Source of the DNA: Anaerofilum hominis
GTDB lineage: Bacteria; Bacillota; Clostridia; Oscillospirales; Ruminococcaceae
Length of the DNA stretch: 64,000 nucleotides
Reading direction: 5' to 3'
NCBI RefSeq assembly: GCF_014287275.1
Contig: NZ_JACONZ010000002.1
Coordinates: 1 to 64,000 of the forward strand
Shown: piece by piece, positions 25,292 to 35,236 of the stretch
How positions within the stretch are numbered: the first letter of the stretch is position 1
How the letters are laid out: each line of letters starts with the position of its first letter
Notes under the pieces: generated by a model
Told to the model about the DNA's origin: nothing
What the model saw: the letters and a program-made list of their open reading frames with translations, nothing else
Database searches by the model: none
Made by a program: the position numbers and the translations under genes

Positions 25292-26095
25292 ATGACGAAG
25301 CCGCTGGTGAGTATCGTCGTGCCGGTGTACAACGCCGCGCCCGATCTGGCGCGCTGCATTGAGAGCGTGCGGCGGCAAAGCTATGAGCGGATCGAGGTCT
25401 TGCTGGTCAACGACGGCAGCAGGGACGCCAGCCTGCCCATCTGCGAGATGTATGCCCGGGTGGACGGCAGGGTGCGGGTGATCGACCGGCCCAACAGCGG
25501 CGTGTCGGCCGCCCGCAACGCCGCCCTGGCCCAGGCGGAGGGCGAGTATCTGCAATTTGTGGACAGCGACGATTATCTTGACCCGCAGGCCACGCGGCTG
25601 CTGGTGGACCGGGCGCAGGCGACGGGGGCGGACATGGTCATCTCCCATTACTGGCGGGTGATCGGGGAAGAAAAGACCGCGCACGGCTTTTTGTGTGAAG
25701 ACGCGGTGATGGACCAGCTGGAATTTGCCAAAAACCTGATGGAGGAGCCCGCCAGCTTTTATTATGGCGTCATGTGGAACAAGCTCTACCGGCAGGAGAT
25801 CATCCGCCGCTACGGCATCCAGTGCAATGTGGACCTGGGCTGGAGCGAGGATTTCCTCTTCAATCTGGAGTATATCCGCTATGCGCAGCGGTTTGCGGCG
25901 CTGCCCGTCCCCATCTACTATTATGTAAAGAATGAGAAGAGCATCACCGCCACCCAGATCCACTGGCGCAGCGCGCTGGAGACCAAGCGGAACCTGTTCG
26001 GCTATTACCGCGATCTCTATACCAACCTGGGCCTGTATGAAAAATATAAACCGCAGATCTTCAAGTATCTGATCGCCAGCGCGGAGCATCCTTAA
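25292..26095 (+). CDS. Family 2 glycosyltransferase
   Basis: 267 residues. GT-A fold: VSIVVPVYNAAPDLARCI, LVNDGSRDAS and QFVDSDDYLDP give the nucleotide-sugar site and the DxD metal motif. LGWSEDFLFNLEY is the acceptor-side ED motif. It adds a sugar to a cell-surface glycan. At 267 residues it is shorter than the usual 320-340, ending at LIASAEHP without a membrane helix, so the C-terminus may be cut. Confidence 0.85.
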   Translation: MTKPLVSIVVPVYNAAPDLARCIESVRRQSYERIEVLLVNDGSRDASLPICEMYARVDGRVRVIDRPNSGVSAARNAALAQAEGEYLQFVDSDDYLDPQATRLLVDRAQATGADMVISHYWRVIGEEKTAHGFLCEDAVMDQLEFAKNLMEEPASFYYGVMWNKLYRQEIIRRYGIQCNVDLGWSEDFLFNLEYIRYAQRFAALPVPIYYYVKNEKSITATQIHWRSALETKRNLFGYYRDLYTNLGLYEKYKPQIFKYLIASAEHP

Positions 26096-26308
26096 CGGCG
26101 GCGATCAGCAGCGGCCACCCTGGGCAGCGCGGCGGACCGCGCGGGAACGTCAGGACCGTTTTGGGGCGGAAGCGCTCCTGCGCCGGGCGCGCGGTATAAG
26201 ACCCGGAAGCGATGCGCAGCGGCTGCGCCGGGCAGAGGGCCGTCTGCGCCGGCAGCCCGGCCGCCGCCCGGGCAGAGGAGGACGGCCCGCCGCCTGTGTA
26301 TCGCACAT

Positions 26309-26353
26309 AAAAAAGATCCTTCCGGGGAACGCTAACCCCCGGGAGGCTTTTTT
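26309..26353 (+). terminator. Rho-independent terminator
   Basis: A stem with CCGGGG / CCCCGG and flanking A and T tracts, working in both directions by symmetry. It lies between the glycosyltransferase and Ku genes; the 200 bases before it hold nothing recognisable. Confidence 0.65.
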
Positions 26354-26414
26354 ATGCCCTGCGGTCTGCCCGGCCGGCAGCGGTGCGCCTCCCCCAAAAA
26401 GGAGGCGCTTTAAA

Positions 26415-27215
26415 ATGGCTGTCGCATATAAGGGCAACATCGTTTTTGGGCTAGTGCAGATCCCGGTGACGCTGCACACCGCCACGCGCGACCTGGATGT
26501 GCGCTTCAACCAGCTGCACCGGGGAGACCACCGCCGCATCCGCTATAAAAAGGTGTGCGGCCACTGCCAGAAAGAGGTCACCGGCAAGGATATCGTGCGC
26601 GGCTTTGAGTACGCGGACGATAAATTCGTCATCATCACCGACGAGGACCTGGCCCGCGTCAAAACGCCCGCCGACCGCACGGTGACCATCCTGCAGTTTG
26701 TGGACCGGGGCGCGGTGTCGCCGGTCTATTTTGACCGCACCTTTCACGCCGCGCCCACAGCGGGGGGCGAAAAAGCTTACCGCGTGCTGGCCGACGCCAT
26801 GCGCGGGACCCACACGGCGGCCCTCTGCCGCACGGTGATGGATCATCGGGACACCCTGGTCCTTTTGGTGCCGGATGAGGAGGGCATCCTTGCGGAGACG
26901 CTTTTTTACGACGAGGAAGTGCGGCGTCTGCCCAAGATCGCCCCCACCGAGGCCCCGGGCGCGGGGGAGCTGAAGATGGCAAAGACCCTCATCGGCCGCA
27001 TGAAAGCGCCCTTTCAGCCCGAGCAGTATCACGATGAGTACCGCAAACGGCTCAAGCGGATGATCGAGGACAAGATCGCGGGCAAGCGGCCCAAGCTGAG
27101 CCGGCCGCAGCGGCCCAGCAATGTCATCGAGCTGGGGGATGCGCTGCGGGCCAGCGTGCAGGAGACACCTGCGCGCGGCCGCGGCAGAGCGGGCAAGCCG
27201 GTAACGCCCGCCTGA
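26415..27215 (+). CDS. ku: Ku DNA end-binding protein
   Basis: 266 residues, the normal length for bacterial Ku. The N-terminus YKGNIVFGLVQIPVTLHTAT and the central RYKKVCGHCQKEV and VKGFEYADDKFVII-like blocks are characteristic of the Ku core, which forms a ring on DNA ends. The C-terminal tail is basic and Pro-rich. It recruits ligase D for end-joining. No ligD is seen in the window, so the partner must be elsewhere. Confidence 0.93.
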   Translation: MAVAYKGNIVFGLVQIPVTLHTATRDLDVRFNQLHRGDHRRIRYKKVCGHCQKEVTGKDIVRGFEYADDKFVIITDEDLARVKTPADRTVTILQFVDRGAVSPVYFDRTFHAAPTAGGEKAYRVLADAMRGTHTAALCRTVMDHRDTLVLLVPDEEGILAETLFYDEEVRRLPKIAPTEAPGAGELKMAKTLIGRMKAPFQPEQYHDEYRKRLKRMIEDKIAGKRPKLSRPQRPSNVIELGDALRASVQETPARGRGRAGKPVTPA

Positions 27216-27622
27216 AGAAAAACGCGGGCCGGGCGCTGGGCGGCGCAGGCGCCGGCAGCAGCATGCTGCCCCCGGTTTATGGGGCGGTCAAGCAGGGAGT
27301 CACCGCCCGCGCCTGAGGCTGATTTTCCCGGCAGCACAGCCGGTCCGCCGAACCGGCGCGCCCCATCCCGCAGGCCCTGGCGAGAAGCGGCATCCCTGAA
27401 GTCGGCGCTTTGACGGCCAAAGGCGTCCGCAAGTTCTTCCGGCAGGGAGAAAGAGGAGCTGTCAGAGGATGCGGGTTTTTCCGGCGCTTTTCGATCTCAT
27501 CCGCAGATTTTTGATCGTCTGGAGCGGAAGAGGCCCGATGGCCCGCGGAGGACAAGGGCTGCAGATCGGGTCTCCAAAAACATGTGTCTCCTTTTGCCCT
27601 GGTGTTTCCATAATAGTGCTAT
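27216..27622. other. Intergenic region, nothing seen
   Basis: About 400 GC-rich bases between Ku and the XRE gene. No gene or terminator with a clean T tract was found. Confidence 0.5.
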
Positions 27623-27651
27623 TTGACCTATAAGTCAAGGCCTTTTATGAC
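27623..27651 (+). promoter_or_regulatory. Promoter of the XRE regulator
   Basis: TTGACC (27623-27628), 17-base spacer, TATGAC (27646-27651), 25 bases before the ATG. Confidence 0.6.
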
Positions 27652-27664
27652 AGAATGTCATAAA
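27623..27664. promoter_or_regulatory. Two palindromic operators over the XRE promoter
   Basis: TTGAC-N6-GTCAA (27623-27638) covers the -35, and TTTATGAC-N5-GTCATAAA (27644-27664) covers the -10. Both share TGAC...GTCA half-sites, so the encoded XRE protein probably represses its own gene. Confidence 0.6.
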
Positions 27665-27675
27665 GGGGAGATGGC

Positions 27676-27897
27676 ATGGAAAACTTGAAAAAGCTTCGTT
27701 TAGAGGCAAAAATGACGCAGGTGGCGCTGCAATTGGCCGTGGGGATCGACCAAAGCATGATTTCCAAATACGAGCGCGGCGACCGCTGGCCCAATTACCA
27801 TGAGCTGATCGTTCTGGCTGGATTTTTTAATACCAGCGTGGATTATCTCATGGGGCGGACCGGGGAACGGAGGCCCTATCCTCCGGCTGAAAAGTGA
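27676..27897 (+). CDS. XRE-family transcriptional regulator
   Basis: 73 residues, essentially a single helix-turn-helix (LRLEAKMTQVALQLAVGIDQ then SMISKYERG, and VDYLMGRT at the end). It likely binds the two TGAC/GTCA palindromes directly upstream. No other target is evident in the window. It is followed by a strong terminator and is monocistronic. Confidence 0.85.
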   Translation: MENLKKLRLEAKMTQVALQLAVGIDQSMISKYERGDRWPNYHELIVLAGFFNTSVDYLMGRTGERRPYPPAEK

Positions 27898-27920
27898 AAA
27901 GCCGGCTGCCTCCGGCTGAA

Positions 27921-27952
27921 AAAAAGACCATCCCCGCGGGGATGGTCTTTTT
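27921..27952. terminator. Strong bidirectional terminator
   Basis: A fully symmetric hairpin (AAAAGACCATCCCC and its complement, two-base centre-free turn) with A and T tracts. It ends the XRE transcript and may also stop read-through from the convergent DMT gene. Confidence 0.8.
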
Positions 27953-28049
27953 GATTTCCCGGGACAAGCCGCTGAGGCGGGCGGCCGGGGCGCCGCGAAA
28001 AAACAGGACAGCGGGGAAAAACGCAGCCTTTCCCGCAGAGGCCGGGGCA

Positions 28050-28943
28050 TCACTCCACGCCGAGGATGGCGATGCCCACCATCACCAGCGCGATCACGGC
28101 ATATTGGGCCTTGGTGAGTTTCTCTTTCAAAAACAGCCGGGCCCACAGGGCGGAGAAGATGCTGTAAGAGGCGATGGTGGGCGCCGCCACGATGGCGTTG
28201 CCGGACAGCGCGAACACATAGCTGAACTGGCCCGCGGTCTCGCAGAGGGCGGCGGCGAATTTGGTCTTTTCCCGCAGGGGGTGGAACCGCTCCTTTTTCA
28301 CAAAGGTCAGCCAGCAGAAAGCAAACACAGCCATGAGCAGGAAAGTGAATTCATACGAGAGATTTGCCGTGATCTCGTCCATCACCACGTCCAGCACAAA
28401 AGAATCTGAAAAAGTGCCCAGGCCGTCGATCAGGCAATAAAGGATGGGAAAAAGGATGGCGAGAACGCTGCGGGTGTATTTTTTGTCCGGCGTTTCGCCG
28501 GCGAGAAGGCGCTGGGCGTCGGCCTGCCGTTTTTCCAGCACGGCCAGCGCCAGGATGCCGGCGCTGATCAGCAGCACGGCCCCCAGCTGCAGGCCGGTCA
28601 TCCGCTGACCCAAAAACAGAAAGCAGAGCAGCGCCGTGATGGCCCCGGAGGAATTGCAGATGGGCGAGGAGACCGACAGCTCGATATACCGCAGGCCCGC
28701 GTAGCCGAAGATCATCGACAGGATGTACATGGCCGAGACGGGCAGATATTTCAGCAGGTTGATCGGGTCATACGCAACGCCGCCGACCGTGACCTGCCAG
28801 ATGGCGTGCAGGCCCATCACGGCGCCCACGGCCAGCACCATCTTCCAGTGACTGTTTTTGTCGTCGGGCGCGGAACCCATCTTTGAGAACAGGTCCGAGC
28901 CGCTCCAGAACAGGATCGTGACAAGGGTGAATACAAACCACAT
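28050..28943 (-). CDS. DMT/EamA-family membrane transporter
   Basis: 297 residues with ten predicted hydrophobic segments arranged as two EamA repeats (about 1-135 and 155-297). Examples are the LGQRMTGLQLGAVLLISAGI end of repeat one and LFLKEKLTKAQYAVIALVMV in repeat two. Family members export metabolites or amino acids; the substrate is unknown. A DAQRLLAGETPDKK loop separates the halves. The short KRQ segment is cytosolic. Confidence 0.82.
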   Translation of the reverse strand: MWFVFTLVTILFWSGSDLFSKMGSAPDDKNSHWKMVLAVGAVMGLHAIWQVTVGGVAYDPINLLKYLPVSAMYILSMIFGYAGLRYIELSVSSPICNSSGAITALLCFLFLGQRMTGLQLGAVLLISAGILALAVLEKRQADAQRLLAGETPDKKYTRSVLAILFPILYCLIDGLGTFSDSFVLDVVMDEITANLSYEFTFLLMAVFAFCWLTFVKKERFHPLREKTKFAAALCETAGQFSYVFALSGNAIVAAPTIASYSIFSALWARLFLKEKLTKAQYAVIALVMVGIAILGVE

Positions 28944-29289
28944 ATTAAATTTTAACTCCCATCGCGCGGCATTGGCCGCGCCGTTTTATTTTTTTTATGC
29001 CGGCGGACGGGAAACGCCGGTGGCGGCCGCACAGGGCGGCGATGCCAGGGATCGGGCATGCGATGACTCCTGCTCCGGCAGCGGTGCGGAACACCGCGGC
29101 TCTGTGAATTTTTTGACGACTCATCATATCATATTTAAGGATGGGGCACAAGGGCGCAGCGCTCGGATAAAAAAGGCCCCGGCCGGGGCGCCGGTGCGGC
29201 GGCCTCAGACCAGGGCAGAGAGAAAGGTAAACCAAAAAGGAAAAACTTTTTAAAACGGGCGCATTAAAACGGGCGCCGGAGAAAGGCGA
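28944..29289. other. Intergenic region between DMT and araD
   Basis: 346 bases. It holds a GC-rich hairpin near 28962-28980 followed on the plus strand by a T-rich run, but no plus-strand gene precedes it. A direct repeat GCGCCCGTTTTAA occurs at the araD end. No gene found. Confidence 0.4.
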
Positions 29290-29994
29290 TCAGCCGCTGT
29301 TCTGCCCGTAATAAGCGTTCGGGCCGTGCTTGCGCAGGAAATGCTTGTCCTGGACGCGCCGGGGGGCGGGGGCTGCGCTGGGGTCGACCTCCCGGGTGAG
29401 GATGGCCATTTTGGCCACCTCCTCCAGCACCACCGCGTGATACACCGCCTGGGCCGCGTCCGTGCCCCAGGTGAAAGGCCCGTGGCTGCTGCAGATCACA
29501 CCCGGCACCTGCGCCGGATCCAGCCCGCGTGCGCGGAACGTCTCCGCGATCACGGCCCCGGTGTTCTTTTCATAGTCCTCGTCGATCTCCGCCTGGGTGA
29601 GCTGCCGGGCGCAGGGCACCGGGCCGTAGAAATAATCCGCGTGGGTGGTGCCGTAACAGGGGATATCCCTGCCGGCCTGGGCCCAGGCGACGGCGGCCGG
29701 GCTGTGGGTATGTACCACCCCGCCGAGCGCGGGAAAGGCGCGGTACAGCTCCAGGTGGGTCCTGGTATCGGAGGAGGGGTTGAGGCTTCCCTCCACCACC
29801 CGTCCGCTCTCCAGGTCCACCGCCACCATGTCCTCGGGCCTCAGGTCCTCGTAGTCCACCCCGGACGGCTTGATGACCATCAGCCCCCGGCTGCGGTCAA
29901 CGCCCGAGACGTTCCCCCAGGTGAAGGTCACCAACCCGTATTTCGGCAGCAGCAGGTTTGCTTCCCACACCTGTCTTTTTAATGTTTCCAGCAT
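29290..29994 (-). CDS. araD: L-ribulose-5-phosphate 4-epimerase
   Basis: 234 residues. Class II aldolase/adducin fold: [30 protein letters not shown] (zinc-binding His-x-His), [12 protein letters not shown] with the next metal histidine, and SSHGPFTWG with the third. It converts L-ribulose-5-P to D-xylulose-5-P, the last arabinose-specific step. Third gene of the leftward kinase-araA-araD operon, ten bases after araA. Confidence 0.95.
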   Translation of the reverse strand: MLETLKRQVWEANLLLPKYGLVTFTWGNVSGVDRSRGLMVIKPSGVDYEDLRPEDMVAVDLESGRVVEGSLNPSSDTRTHLELYRAFPALGGVVHTHSPAAVAWAQAGRDIPCYGTTHADYFYGPVPCARQLTQAEIDEDYEKNTGAVIAETFRARGLDPAQVPGVICSSHGPFTWGTDAAQAVYHAVVLEEVAKMAILTREVDPSAAPAPRRVQDKHFLRKHGPNAYYGQNSG

Positions 29995-30004
29995 ACAGGC
30001 CGCC

Positions 30005-31480
30005 TCATTTCAGTTTCCAGGCCAGGTCGGAGAGGAACAGATCGTGCTCCAGCGCCTCCACGGTAGTGCCTTTTGTGATATGGACAAATTCGATCTCCAT
30101 CATACGGGCCCAATCCCGCATTTGTGAGGCGGTGACGTCGTAGCTGAGCACTGTGTGATGGGCGCCGCCCGCTGTGATCCAGCACTCTACGCCGGTAGTG
30201 AGATCGGGATAGGCTTTCCACATCACGCGGGCGACCGGCAGATTGGGCATTTCCATGATCGGTTTGACACACTCGATATCCTGGCAGATCAGCCGCAGGC
30301 GGCCGCCCATATCGATGAGGCTGACCACGATGGCCGGCCCTTCATGTCCCTCAAAGACCAGACGCGCGGGCGGCTCCCGGTCACCGATGCCCAGCGGATG
30401 CACTTCGATGCGGGGTCTGGTGGCTGCCACGCTGGGGCAGACTTCCAGCATATGAGCGCCCAGGCTGTACTCCTGTCCTTTTACCAGATGATAGGTGTAA
30501 TCCTCCATAAATGCGGTGCCGCCGGTCTGGCCCTCGCTCATCGCCTTGAGGATCGAAGTCATCGCCGCCACTTTCCAGTCGCCTTCGCCCCCATAACCGT
30601 AGCCCTGCGCCATCAAGTGCTGGCTGGCAAGGCCGGGCAGCTGCCGCATACCGTACAGATCCTGGAAAGTATTGCTGAAAGCCCGGCAGCCCTCGGCGTC
30701 CATCATCTTTTTCATGGCGATCTCTTCCCTGGCCTGGTAGCGCACGGTTTCCAGATCATCGGTCGCAAGGTCATACAAAGAACGATAAGTCTCCATGAGG
30801 GCGTCGATCTCCTGGTCTGTGACAGCGTCCATCGTTTCGACCAGCTGTCCCACCGGCCAGGTGTTTACCTGCCAGCCCAGCTTGGCCTGCACCTCTACTT
30901 TGTCGCCCTCGGTGACTGCCACCTCGCGCATGTTATCGCCAAAGCGCATCACCTTGAGCTGCTTGGAAAAAGCCACGCCGACGGCGGCACGCATCCAGCG
31001 GCTGAGCCGGTCCTGCACCTCTTTGTCCTGCCAATAGCCTGCGATCACCTTGCGCGGCATCCGCAGCCGGGCGGCGATAAACCCGTGTTCCCGGTCCCCG
31101 TGAGCGGCCTGGTTCAGGTTCATGAAATCCATATCGATCTCTTCATTGGGGATTTCCCGGTTGTACTGCGTCGCGAGATGGCAGCAGGGCTTTTGCAGGT
31201 CCGTAAAGCCGTTGATCCACATTTTAGAGGGACTGAAAGTGTGGCACCAGGTGATAATGCCTGCGCAGCGATCGTCGAAATTAGCCGCACGCACCACCTC
31301 CGAGATCTCTTTGTTGGTCTTAGCGGTGACCTTGTAGACCAGGCGGCACGGCAGATTGCCGGAAGCGTTCAGCTTTTCCGTCATCTCCTCTGCCCTGGCG
31401 GCCACGGTTTCAAGAACCTCGGGCCCATATAAAAACTGGCTGCCCACTACAAACCAAAATTCATAATCTTTCATGCTCAT
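30005..31480 (-). CDS. araA: L-arabinose isomerase
   Basis: 491 residues, full length. [18 protein letters not shown] starts the family; [12 protein letters not shown] and [17 protein letters not shown] (with the catalytic/metal glutamate), MLEVCPS and the late [11 protein letters not shown] provide the Mn-binding Glu and His residues. It converts L-arabinose to L-ribulose in the cytosol. It has an AAGGAGG site and sits in the ara operon. Confidence 0.96.
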   Translation of the reverse strand: MSMKDYEFWFVVGSQFLYGPEVLETVAARAEEMTEKLNASGNLPCRLVYKVTAKTNKEISEVVRAANFDDRCAGIITWCHTFSPSKMWINGFTDLQKPCCHLATQYNREIPNEEIDMDFMNLNQAAHGDREHGFIAARLRMPRKVIAGYWQDKEVQDRLSRWMRAAVGVAFSKQLKVMRFGDNMREVAVTEGDKVEVQAKLGWQVNTWPVGQLVETMDAVTDQEIDALMETYRSLYDLATDDLETVRYQAREEIAMKKMMDAEGCRAFSNTFQDLYGMRQLPGLASQHLMAQGYGYGGEGDWKVAAMTSILKAMSEGQTGGTAFMEDYTYHLVKGQEYSLGAHMLEVCPSVAATRPRIEVHPLGIGDREPPARLVFEGHEGPAIVVSLIDMGGRLRLICQDIECVKPIMEMPNLPVARVMWKAYPDLTTGVECWITAGGAHHTVLSYDVTASQMRDWARMMEIEFVHITKGTTVEALEHDLFLSDLAWKLK

Positions 31481-31676
31481 TTATGTATCCTCCTTGTTAT
31501 GATAGATGCCCCGTCTGTGATGGGGATGTTTGGCCGTTTCCTTTTCAGGTGTTATCATGTCAGAAAAACAGCGGTATTTTTCAGCAGGCGCGGAAAGCCC
31601 TGCGGCGAAAGTCGGATGCACCTGCCGGCCCGGGCTCAGAGGGAACGGTATCCGATCTCTGCGGATAACCCCGCTT

Positions 31677-33272
31677 TTATTTCAGCGCCGTCACGGCGGC
31701 CCTCTCCGCGGCAAGGGCGCTTTTATAATTTTCCATAAAGCAGTCAAAACCCGCTGCGTCCTCGCTCCGGGGCTGAGAGATGATCCCGGAAGTCTGGCTG
31801 AAAACTTTTGAGTCGAGATAAGCTTCCAGCGTTTCCTCCTGATCGCGTCCGCACATATAGGCGGCCAGTATGGCCATTCCCCAGGGGCCGCCTTCCCCAG
31901 CAGTTTCCATCACGGTCACTGGTACTTTTAAAGCCCCGGCCAACAGCCGCTGGCCGACCTCCGCCGTTTTGAATAGTCCTCCGTGTCCCAAAAGCCGCTC
32001 CAAACGGACCTGTTCCTGATCGAACAGCAGGTCCATGCCCAGTTTGAGGGTGGCCATGGTGGAGTAAAGCTGTACGCGGGCGAAGTTTGCAAGCGTGAGG
32101 CGCGCGTCCGGACGCCGCAGAAAAAGCGGCCTGCCGTCTTCCAATCCGGTAACGGGCTCGCCTGAATAATAATTTATGTTGACAAGTCCGCCGCAGTCCG
32201 GCTCCCCCTCCAGTGCTTTGGCATAAAACAGGTCATAGAGACGGGGCTTTTCAAGCGGCGCACCGGCCGCGTCCGCCATCTCCCCAAGCATCTTGATCCA
32301 GGCGTCCAGATCGGAGGTGCAGGTGTTGCAGTGCACCATAGCTACAGGCTTACCAGTAGGGGTGGTGACGAGGTCGATCTCAGGATAAACTTTGGAAAGC
32401 GGCCTCTCCAGCACAGCCATCGCAAAGACGGAAGTGCCGGCCGACACATTGCCGGTGCGCGCCGCGACCGAGTTTGTGGCGGTCATACCGGTGCCGGCGT
32501 CCCCTTCGGGCGGGCAGAGGGGAATGCCGTGCTGCAGGCGGCCACTGGGGTCCAGCAGGCGGGCCCCCTCCGGGGTCAGCCGACCCGCCGGCGCGCCGGC
32601 GGGCAATACCTGCGGCAGCACGTCATCCAGGAGAAAGGGCAGGCCGCGCTCTTTCAGCAGCGCGTTGAACTTTGCTTTCATCCCCGCGTCAAAATCGCAG
32701 GCTGCGCTGTCGATGGGAAACATGCCGGAGGCCTCGCCGACGCCCAGCACCTTTTCACCGGTCAGCTGCCAATGCACATAACCTGCAAGCGTGGTGAGAA
32801 AGGCGAGTTCCTTGACATGTTCCTCTCTGTTCAGGATCGCCTGATACAGATGAGCGATGCTCCAGCGCTGGGGGATGTTGAAGCCGAACAGGCCGGTCAG
32901 TTCAGCCGCGGCCTGGCCGGTGGTGGTGTTGCGCCAGGTGCGAAAAGCCGCCAGTTGGCGCCCATCGCGGTCAAACGGCAGATAACCGTGCATCATTGCC
33001 GAAAAGCCCATCGCTTTGACACTGCAGAGGGGAACGCCGTATTTGGCCTCCACTGCCCCGGCAAGGCTGGCGTATGCACTTTGAATGCCGGTCCAGACAT
33101 CGTCCAGACGATAGGTCCAGTACCCGTCTTCCAGCCGATTTTCCCACTCATAACTGCCGGAAGCCAGCGGGGCGTGATCCGGACCGATCAACACGGCCTT
33201 GATCCGGGTGGACCCCAACTCAAGGCCCAGAACGGTATCGCCGCATCTAATTAATTTCTGGGGGTGAGACAC
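31677..33272 (-). CDS. FGGY-family carbohydrate kinase, probable L-ribulokinase
   Basis: 531 residues from a GTG at 33272 (AAGGAG site). [16 protein letters not shown] is the phosphate-1 loop; [12 protein letters not shown] and WRNTTTG line the sugar site; [11 protein letters not shown] and [12 protein letters not shown] are the later ATP-site loops. By position ahead of araA and araD it should make L-ribulose-5-P. The sequence is closer to the large clostridial FGGY type than to classical AraB, so xylulokinase is an alternative by sequence alone. About 196 non-coding bases separate it from araA. Confidence 0.85.
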   Translation of the reverse strand: MSHPQKLIRCGDTVLGLELGSTRIKAVLIGPDHAPLASGSYEWENRLEDGYWTYRLDDVWTGIQSAYASLAGAVEAKYGVPLCSVKAMGFSAMMHGYLPFDRDGRQLAAFRTWRNTTTGQAAAELTGLFGFNIPQRWSIAHLYQAILNREEHVKELAFLTTLAGYVHWQLTGEKVLGVGEASGMFPIDSAACDFDAGMKAKFNALLKERGLPFLLDDVLPQVLPAGAPAGRLTPEGARLLDPSGRLQHGIPLCPPEGDAGTGMTATNSVAARTGNVSAGTSVFAMAVLERPLSKVYPEIDLVTTPTGKPVAMVHCNTCTSDLDAWIKMLGEMADAAGAPLEKPRLYDLFYAKALEGEPDCGGLVNINYYSGEPVTGLEDGRPLFLRRPDARLTLANFARVQLYSTMATLKLGMDLLFDQEQVRLERLLGHGGLFKTAEVGQRLLAGALKVPVTVMETAGEGGPWGMAILAAYMCGRDQEETLEAYLDSKVFSQTSGIISQPRSEDAAGFDCFMENYKSALAAERAAVTALK

Positions 33273-33421
33273 TTTTCTCTCTCCTTTTTAATTACGGTTT
33301 TAACATTTGGATTGGAAGTAAACTACAAAATTTTTATGAACGATTTTTAATCAGGAAAAGCGGTGCAAAAGAACTAAAACGATGAAGCATATAAGGTGCT
33401 GGTAGTATAGACAATTTGACA

Positions 33422-33476
33422 AAAGACACATACAAATTAAACAAAAAACTAAAATAACAAAATTGTACGAACAATT
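33422..33476. promoter_or_regulatory. AraR-box-like operators upstream of the kinase-araAD operon
   Basis: AATTGTACGAACAATT (33461-33476) matches 13 of 16 positions of the AraR consensus ATTTGTACGTACAAAT as I recall it from Bacillus subtilis. A half-site (ATACAAAT) lies about 37 bases away at 33430-33437. A possible -10, TATACT on the minus strand at 33409-33404, is just downstream. Confidence 0.6.
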
Positions 33477-33534
33477 ATAAATTTAGTCTACATGATCTAT
33501 TCTATTTTAGCAATATACATATTTTACAAAAAAT

Positions 33535-33568
33535 AAAACATAGTTTCGGCGGAATAAAACTATGTTTT
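33535..33568. terminator. AT-rich hairpin in the ara control region
   Basis: AAAACATAGTTT and its complement around a ten-base loop, flanked by T-rich DNA on both strands. It could be a second terminator or a regulatory hairpin. Confidence 0.45.
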
Positions 33569-33725
33569 TGCTTTTTTATCGTTTTCACAAAAAATATTTT
33601 TAACTTTTCCTAAAAATGAAAAAATAAATACGTATTATAATAGTAATACAAATTTTAGAATGCTTTTATTTTAATAATAACGAACTTCCCCAAAAGATAA
33701 AAAGTGACAGCTTTTAATTCTTGCA

Positions 33726-33781
33726 AAAAATAGAAATGACGTGGATCAACTTCACCAAAGAAGTTGATCCACGTCATTTCT
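33726..33781 (-). terminator. araR terminator
   Basis: A perfect stem of at least 21 bp (33733-33753 with 33760-33780, six-base loop) and, on the minus strand, a T tract after it. It lies 138 bases past the araR stop. Confidence 0.8.
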
Positions 33782-33918
33782 TCTATTAAAGATTCAGATT
33801 TACCAGAGAACAGAAAACGGGTTATAATGTCCTGCCACCTCGTCTTTTTTCTCTTTCACCCGTTAGGATAATTTGTGTGATAAAGTGTCATATACTCCCA
33901 AGGCGTATTCTCAAGCGT

Positions 33919-34974
33919 TTAAGTGCTCTCCTTTTCAATAATTTTCCAGGGGACAACAGTAGGCTCTTGAGGGATGCCAGCTATAAGAGAAAGTAACTTT
34001 TGTGCAGCGGTTTCGCCGATTTGTTTTTTATGCTGTGAACATGAAGTGATTTTTACTGAGGCATAGTTACTGTAGGAACTATTATCAAAGCTGATCAAAG
34101 CCATCTGCTGGGGCACTGCTATTCCTTCCGCCTTTAGAGCATCTAATACCTGCACGGCAATCTCATCATTATAACAGACCACTGCGGAGCAGCCTTCCAA
34201 CTTTTCCATAAGTTGAAGAGAGGCGATGTTCTTTTTATCCTCAGTTGTATACCAGAGGACGTGATCGTCAGATACGGAAAGGCCCCCCTGCAATAGCGCT
34301 TCATAGTAACCCGTACAGCGTCGATGTCCTTGAATGTCGTCGCTTTTAAAAATACCTGCGATCTGGCGATGCCCCTTGCTCATCAAAAACTGAGTAGCGT
34401 TATAGCCACCTTTGCGATCGTCAGTAGCTACGTAAATAGGAGAGACAAGGCCGGGATAGAAGCTATGAACAAAGACAATGGGACGTCCCATGTCATACCA
34501 TCTCTGGTATAAGTCTAGGTTTGGATTGGGCAAGGCTGTCTTGGTGCCCTCCACGATCAGTCCGTCCAACGGCCGTGATAAAACGTCCAACAGTATTTTG
34601 CGTTCGTTGTCGATTCGGTTCTGGGTAGCAAACACAAGGGGGGAGTAATTTTCTGCAGAGAGGACCTCCTCGATTCCGCGCAGGATATCGGGGAAAATAT
34701 ATTCGCTGATATAGGTAGTGATAACGGCAATATTGTAACTGGGTGTAGACTGCACATGGGAATGCCGAACAACAGAACCGCTGCCCTGGCGGCGTTCAAT
34801 AAGTCCATCCCGTTCCAGGATAGAGAGCGCTTGGCGCACAGTCTGCCTGCTTAAGCAATGAGTTGCCGTCAATTCATTTTCGGTGGGAAGACGATCCCCT
34901 TCTTTATAAATTCCTCGGGTAATTTCATCACTGATTTGGGAAGCGAGAAGTTGGTATTTGGGCTGCTGTTTCAT
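33919..34974 (-). CDS. araR: AraR-type GntR/LacI hybrid repressor
   Basis: 351 residues. The N-terminal GntR winged helix (QLLASQISDEITRGIYKEGD, LSRQTVRQALSILERDGLIE) is joined to a LacI-type periplasmic-binding-like effector domain (from about residue 78, NIAVITTYISEYIFPDILRG). This combination is diagnostic of AraR, the arabinose-released repressor. It has its own promoter and terminator and lies between the catabolic and transport operons, both of which carry AraR-box-like sites. Confidence 0.9.
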   Translation of the reverse strand: MKQQPKYQLLASQISDEITRGIYKEGDRLPTENELTATHCLSRQTVRQALSILERDGLIERRQGSGSVVRHSHVQSTPSYNIAVITTYISEYIFPDILRGIEEVLSAENYSPLVFATQNRIDNERKILLDVLSRPLDGLIVEGTKTALPNPNLDLYQRWYDMGRPIVFVHSFYPGLVSPIYVATDDRKGGYNATQFLMSKGHRQIAGIFKSDDIQGHRRCTGYYEALLQGGLSVSDDHVLWYTTEDKKNIASLQLMEKLEGCSAVVCYNDEIAVQVLDALKAEGIAVPQQMALISFDNSSYSNYASVKITSCSQHKKQIGETAAQKLLSLIAGIPQEPTVVPWKIIEKEST

Positions 34975-35004
34975 ATAATTACATCCTATTTACCGTTTTC
35001 TACC

Positions 35005-35032
35005 ATTGTACCATATTCTTTGCTTTTTTCAA
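35005..35032 (-). promoter_or_regulatory. araR promoter
   Basis: On the minus strand: TTGAAA (35032-35027), 16-base spacer, TACAAT (35010-35005). The -10 overlaps an AraR half box (ATTGTAC), hinting at autoregulation. Confidence 0.65.
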
Positions 35033-35180
35033 TTGCGGACCACCTTGGTAGCAATGAAAGACAGCTGTCTCGCAGGTCGCGAAGCGGTCTCCACCTTTTC
35101 AATCCGTTTTCAGCCCAAAGTATTAAAATGCAATTTTAAAGCGAATGCTTTCCTATATAAAACTATTATGTATCAATCAT

Positions 35181-35220
35181 TTTTTAAACAGCCTGGGGAA
35201 TTCCCCAGGCTGTTTAAAAA
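35181..35220. terminator. Terminator of the arabinose ABC operon
   Basis: A perfect 40-base palindrome centred on GAATTC with A and T ends, just past the substrate-binding-protein stop. Confidence 0.85.
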
Positions 35221-35236
35221 TATCTGTGAGACTTGA

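Larger units (their letters stand above)
33273..33918. other. AT-rich ara control region
   Basis: 646 bases between the kinase gene and araR, about 75% AT by eye. It contains an AraR-box-like palindrome, a half box, a hairpin and the araR terminator (listed separately). No gene. Confidence 0.6.

Noticed and set aside
23897..26089. A 730-codon open frame on the minus strand
   Set aside because: It lies opposite three well-supported plus-strand genes (GNAT, HD hydrolase, glycosyltransferase), has no ribosome site and its protein has no recognisable domain; it is a GC-content artefact.
28962..28995. A GC-rich hairpin followed by T residues on the plus strand
   Set aside because: No plus-strand gene ends before it; without a transcript it cannot be called a terminator or a leader.
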